Assembly (NCBI RefSeq): GCF_002288925.2
Contig: NW_022098004.1
Location: 15,456,983 to 15,520,982 of the forward strand
Source: Delphinapterus leucas
Taxonomy: Eukaryota; Chordata; Mammalia; Artiodactyla; Monodontidae
Direction: 5' to 3'
DNA length: 64,000 bases
A program made the translations under genes and the position numbers. The notes beneath the pieces were generated by a model. The model was given only the letters and a program-made list of their open reading frames with translations, made no database searches and was not told where the DNA came from. This document shows positions 60,156 through 64,000 of the stretch, in pieces (position 1 is the stretch's first letter; every line of letters starts with the position of its first letter).

Positions 60156-60438
60156 TTTTTCTTTCTTTCTTTTAATATTTATTTATTTATTTGGCTGCTC
60201 TGGGTCTTAGTTGCAGCACGTGGGATCTTCGTTGCCACATGCACTATCTTCATTGCGGTATGTGGGCTCTTTAGTTGTGGCATGTGGGATCCTTTAGTTG
60301 CAGCACACGGTATCTTTAGTTGTGGCATGTGAACTCTTAGTTGCAGCATGCGGATCTAGTTCCCTGACCAGGGATCGAACCTGTTCCCCCTGCATTGGGA
60401 GTGTGGAGTCTTAGCCCCTGGACACCAGGGAAGTCCCA
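60156..60438 (-). mobile_element. Longer CHR/Bov-tA-related SINE inside L1-D
   Basis: Reverse-oriented 283-bp SINE with a (TTTA)n-type tail at 60170-60190 and the head GGACACCAGGGAAGTCCC at 60421-60438. The interior is a run of variants of a unit of about 20-25 bp containing TTAGTTG(C/T)(A/G)GCA. The target duplication CTCTGTTTTT is present at both ends (about 60145 and 60440-60449). Confidence 0.92.
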
Positions 60439-61544
60439 ACTCTGTTTTTCTTTCTCAGGTTTGCTTTGGCTATTTAGGGTCTTTTTTGTTTCCATACAAA
60501 TTTAAAATTTTTTTGTTCTAGTTCTGTGAAAAGTTCCATTGGTAATTTGATAGCGATTGCATTCAATCTTTAGATTGCATTGGGTAGTATACTCACTTTG
60601 ACAGTATTGATTCTTCCCATCCAGGAACATGGTATATCTTTTCATCTGTTTGTGTCATCTTCGATTTCTTTCATCAGTGTCTTATACTCCTCAGAGTACA
60701 GGTCTTTTGCCTTTTTAGGTAGGTTTATTCCTAGGTATTTTATTCTTTTTGATGTGATGGCAAATGGGATTGTTTCCTTAATTTCTCTTTCTGATCTTTT
60801 GTTGTTAGCGTATAGGAATACAAGAGATTTCTGTATATTAATTTTGTATCCTGCAACCTTCCCAAATTCTTTGATGAGGTCTAGTAGTGTTCTGGTAGCA
60901 TCTTCAGGATTTTCTATGTATAGTATCATGTCATCTGCAGTCAGTGGTAGTTTTACTTCTTTTCCAATTTGGATTCCTTTTATTTCTTTTTCTTTGCTGA
61001 TTGCCATGGCTAGGACTTCCAAAACTATGTTGAATAAAAGTACTGAGAGTGGACATCCTTGTCTTGTTTTTGACCTTAAAGGGAATGCTTTCAGCTTTTT
61101 ACCTTTGGGAATGATGTTAGCTGTGAGTTTGTCATATATGGCCTTTATTTGTTGAGGTAGGTTCCCTCTATGCCCACTTTCTGGAGAGTTTTTATCATAA
61201 ATGGGTATTGAATTTTGTCTAAAGCTTTTTCTGCATCTATGCAGATGATCATATCGTTTTTCTTCTTCAGTTTGTTAACGTGGTATGTCACACTGATTGA
61301 TTTGAGTATATTGAAAATCCTTGCATCCCTGGGATAAATCCCACTTGATCATGGTGAATGATCCTTTTAATGTATTGTTGGATTTGGCTTGCTGATATTT
61401 TTTTGAGTATTTTTACATCCATTTTCATCAGTGATATCGGCCTGTAATTTTCTTTTTTTGTGGTATCTTTGGTTTGGTGTCAGAATGTTGGTGGCCTCAT
61501 AGAAAGAGCTTGGGAATGTTCCTTCTTCTGCAGTTTTGGTGGTA

Positions 61545-61745
61545 CTTTTTTTTTTTTTTGGTAAGATTGTTTTGATGTGGACCATTTTTAAAGTCTTTAT
61601 TTAGTTTGTTACAGTATTGCTTCTGTTTTACATTTTGGTTTTTTGGCCCGGAGGCACATGCGATCTTAGCTCCCCAACCAGGGATCAGACCTGCACCCCC
61701 TGCATTGGAAGGCGAAGTCCTAACCACTGGACCACCAGGGAAGGC
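61545..61745 (-). mobile_element. CHR-1/Bov-tA-like SINE inside L1-D
   Basis: Reverse-oriented copy with a T-run near 61546-61558, an internal stretch (GTTACAGTATTGCTTCTG) typical of cetartiodactyl tRNA-derived SINEs, and the head GGACCACCAGGGAAGGCC. The flanking L1 sequence CCTTCTTCTG at 61521 and 61746 forms an imperfect duplication of about 20 bp. Confidence 0.9.
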
Positions 61746-62240
61746 CCTTCTTCTGAAATTTTTTGGAAACGTTTCTGAAGGATAGGTGTTAACCCTTCTC
61801 TAAATGTTTGATAGAATTCACCTGTGAAGTCATCTGGTCCTGGACTCCTGTTTCATGGAAGTTTTTAAATCACTGTTTCAATTTCAGTAATTGTGAAATC
61901 GTTCATATTTTCTGTTTCTTCCTAGTTCATTCTTGGAAGGTTGTACCTTTCTAGGAATTTGTCCATTTTTTTCTAGATTGTCCATTTTATTGGCATATAG
62001 TTGTTTGTAGTAGTCACTTATGATCCTTTGTATTTCTGTGGTGGCCATTGTAACTTCTTTTTTATTTCTGATTTTAATGATTTGAGTCCTCTCCCTTTTT
62101 TTCTTGATTAGTCTGGCTACAGGTTTATCAAGTTTGTTTATCTTCTCAAAAAACTAGCTTTTAGTTTCATTGATCTTTTCTAATGTTTCCTTTGTCTCTG
62201 TTTCATTTATTTCTGTTCTGATCTTTATGATTTCTTTCAA

Positions 62241-62274
62241 AGGGTTAGGGTTAGAGTTAGGGTTTTAGGGTTAG
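62241..62274. repeat. Interstitial telomere-like repeat inside L1-D
   Basis: About five units of the vertebrate telomere motif, in the GGGTTA register: GGGTTA, GGGTTA, GAGTTA, GGGTTTTA, GGGTTA. The flanking L1 sequence is colinear with other copies, with about 10-15 bp altered at the junctions. The tract is absent at the same place in L1-A, L1-B and L1-C. Confidence 0.85.
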
Positions 62275-63267
62275 TTTTCCTTTAACTTTGGGTTTTATTT
62301 GTTCTTTTTTCTCTAGTTGCTTTAGATGTAAGGTTAGGTTATTTGAGATTTTTCTTGTTTCCTGTGGTAAGATTGTATTGCTATAAACTTCCCTCTTAGA
62401 ACTGCTTTTGCTGTGTCCCATAGGTTTCGGACCATCATATTTTCATTGTCATTTGTCTCTAGGTGTTTTTTAATTTCCTCTTCGATTTCTTGAGTTATCC
62501 ATCGGTTGTTTAGTAGCATGTTGTTTAGCCTCCAGGTGTCTGTGCTTTTTCCAGTTTTTTCCTTGTAATTGCTATCTAATTTCATGCAGTGTGGTCAGGA
62601 AAGATGCTTGATATGATTTCAGTTTTCTTAAATTTATCGAGGCTTGCTTCGTAGCACAGCATGTGATCAGTCCTGGAGAATGTTCCATGCGCACTAGAAG
62701 AAAGTGTATTCTGCTGCTTTTGAATGGAATGCTCTTATAAATATCAATTAAGTCTATCTGGTCTAATGTGTCACTTAAGGCCTGTGTTTCCTTATTGACT
62801 TTCTCTCTGGATGATCTCTCTGTTGATGAAAGTGGGGTGTTAATGTCCCCCACTATTATTGTGTTACTGTTGATTTCTCCCTTATGGCTGTTAGTATTTG
62901 CCTTATATATTGAGGTGCTCCCATGTTGGGTGCATATATGTTTACAATTGTTATATCATCTTCTTGGATTGATCCCTTGATCATTATGTAGTGTCCTTCT
63001 TTGTTTCTTATAACAGTCTTTATTTTAAAGTCTATTTTGTCTGATATGAGTATTGTTACTCCAGGTTCTTTTGATTTCCATATGCATGGATTAATACCTT
63101 TTTCCATCTCCTCACTTTCATTCTGTATGTGTCCCTAGATCTGAAGTGGGTCTCTTATACATAGCATATATACATGTCTTGTTTTTGTATCCATTCAGCC
63201 ATTCTATATCTTTTGGTTGGAGAGTTTAATCCATTTACATTTAAGGTAATTATCGATATGAATATTT

Positions 63268-63458
63268 TTTCAAATTTTTTATTCTTTTTCAAATTGTTTT
63301 CTCATTCATGTTATTATAGAATAATGAACAGAGTTCCCTGTGCTGCACAGTAGGTCCTTGTTGGTTATGTGTTTTAAATATAACAGTATGTACATGTCAA
63401 TTGCAAGCTCCCAATCCATCCCTGTCCCCCACCCTTCCCCCATGGTAATCATAAGTCC
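63268..63458 (-). mobile_element. Short L1 3' UTR fragment inserted in L1-D
   Basis: About 190 bp of L1 3' UTR (AGTTCCCTGTGCTGCACAGT, CCCACCCTTCCCCCATGGTA) interrupts the ORF1-ORF2 region of L1-D. A T-rich left end serves as its A-tail. The flanks (ATATGAATATT / ATACAAATATT) look like a decayed target duplication, so this is a strongly 5'-truncated L1 insertion. Confidence 0.85.
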
Positions 63459-63640
63459 AATACAAATATTCTTATTGCCATTTTGTTAATTGTTTTGGAT
63501 TTGGTTTTGAAGGTCTTTTTTCTTCCTCTTTTGTTCTCTTCTCTTGTGATTTGATGTCTACCTTTAGTATTGTGTTTGGATTGCTTTTTCTTTTTTGCGT
63601 GTGTATCCAGTGTAGATTTTTAGTTTGTGATTTCCATGAG

Positions 63641-63845
63641 TTTTTTTTTTTTTTCAGTACGCGGGCCTCTCACTGTTGTGGCCTCTCCTGTTGCGGAGCA
63701 CAGGTTCCGGACGTGCAGGCTCAGCGGCCATGGCTCATGGGCCTAGCTGCTCCACGGCATGTGGGATCTTCCCAGACCGGGGCACGAACCCGTGTCCCCT
63801 GCATCGGCAGGCGGACTCTCAACCACTGCGCTACCAGGGAAGCCC
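63641..63845 (-). mobile_element. CHR-type SINE inside L1-D
   Basis: Reverse-oriented tRNA-derived SINE with its T-run at 63641-63654 and the exact 8-bp duplication TCCATGAG at 63633-63640 and 63846-63853. The frames around 63551-63967 are SINE or L1 translations. Confidence 0.96.
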
Positions 63846-64000
63846 TCCATGAGATTTTGATACAGCTGGCTATATATGTAAAGATTGTCTCAAGCTTCTG
63901 GTGCCTTATTTTCAAATGCATTTCCAATATCTTGCATTTGTACTCTCCTCACGGTTGCTGGGTTTGATATCATATTTGTGTGTCGATGATTTCCTACCTT

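Larger units (their letters stand above)
58520..63480 (-). pseudogene. L1-D ORF2, broken
   Basis: Pieces of the frame: 59845-59360 (C-terminal region, partly running into a SINE), 61022-60642 (RT palm, with TADD at 60941-60930 in place of FADD, so both catalytic Asp residues are kept), 61585-61367, 62585-62334, 62853-62572 (endonuclease box GDINTP instead of GDFNTP) and 63107-62856 (endonuclease core with INIYAPN-type NIYAPN). Insertions and indels prevent any full protein. The boundaries are estimates. Confidence 0.9.
58165..64000 (-). mobile_element. LINE-1 (L1-D), minus strand, cut by the right window edge
   Basis: Young-type L1 with its 3' end at 58165 and ORF2 running right past the endonuclease start; ORF1 and the 5' end lie beyond the window. 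It has been hit by five SINEs, a 190-bp L1 3' fragment and a short telomere-like insertion. Many frameshifts make it inactive. 58013-58164 to its left has no recognised feature. Confidence 0.94.

Noticed and set aside
1..64000. CRISPR arrays, phage, operons or bacterial defence systems.
   Set aside because: Direct repeats here are transposon copies or microsatellites. Gene organisation, SINEs and L1s are mammalian.

Overview
The window is nuclear DNA of a mammal, very probably a cetacean (the closely related hippopotamus is the alternative). The diagnostic signal is a set of short tRNA-derived SINEs of the CHR type (roughly 180-215 bp, with pol III A and B boxes, ending in a poly-A tail), accompanied by longer CHR/Bov-tA-like relatives and by young LINE-1s whose 3' UTR is of the cetartiodactyl kind. 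There are no prokaryotic gene structures, operons or CRISPR arrays. No complete cellular protein-coding gene can be shown. Almost every long open frame lies in a decayed LINE-1 or in a SINE.

Layout. 1-5080 holds three plus-strand LINE-1 pieces: a 3'-complete young element cut by the window edge, then older L1M remnants. 5218-5430 is a hAT-type DNA transposon fossil and 5900-6082 a SINE. At about 7050-7790 lies the only clear gene-related feature, a CpG island with GC boxes, a CCAAT box and two ETS sites, carrying candidate first exons pointing away from each other with consensus splice donors (minus at 7425/7424, plus at 7821/7822). This looks like a bidirectional promoter of two genes that I cannot name. 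9200-11160 holds ancient L2, MER5A-like and other repeats. 11490-14540 is a minus-strand L1, a short plus-strand L1 end and an older plus-strand L1M.

18338-25016 is a nearly full-length minus-strand L1 (called L1-B here) with a SINE and an internal 368-bp near-identical duplication. 25017-28620 is a stack of nested elements: HAL1/L1M interrupted by Tigger1, which is itself interrupted by a second TA-target transposon, and also by an L1M. 29860-31120 holds an L1M 3' end and a CR1/L3-like fossil. 31845-39628 is a second nearly full-length minus-strand L1 (L1-C), with two SINEs and a different, longer GC-rich 5' UTR.

39903-47415 and 49800-53870 are long AT-rich stretches that are mostly free of recognisable repeats. 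The second contains two perfect DR1 nuclear-receptor motifs about 1 kb apart. 47418-49800 and 53875-58012 are old L1M/HAL1 remnants with one further repeat inserted. 58165-64000 is a third minus-strand L1 (L1-D), cut by the right edge, carrying five SINEs, a short L1 3' fragment and a short telomere-repeat insertion.

I found no undescribed multi-gene system. The observations most worth following are the telomere-like insertion inside an L1, the late internal duplication in L1-B, the nested transposons with intact TA target sites, the bidirectional CpG-island promoter, and the paired DR1 motifs.
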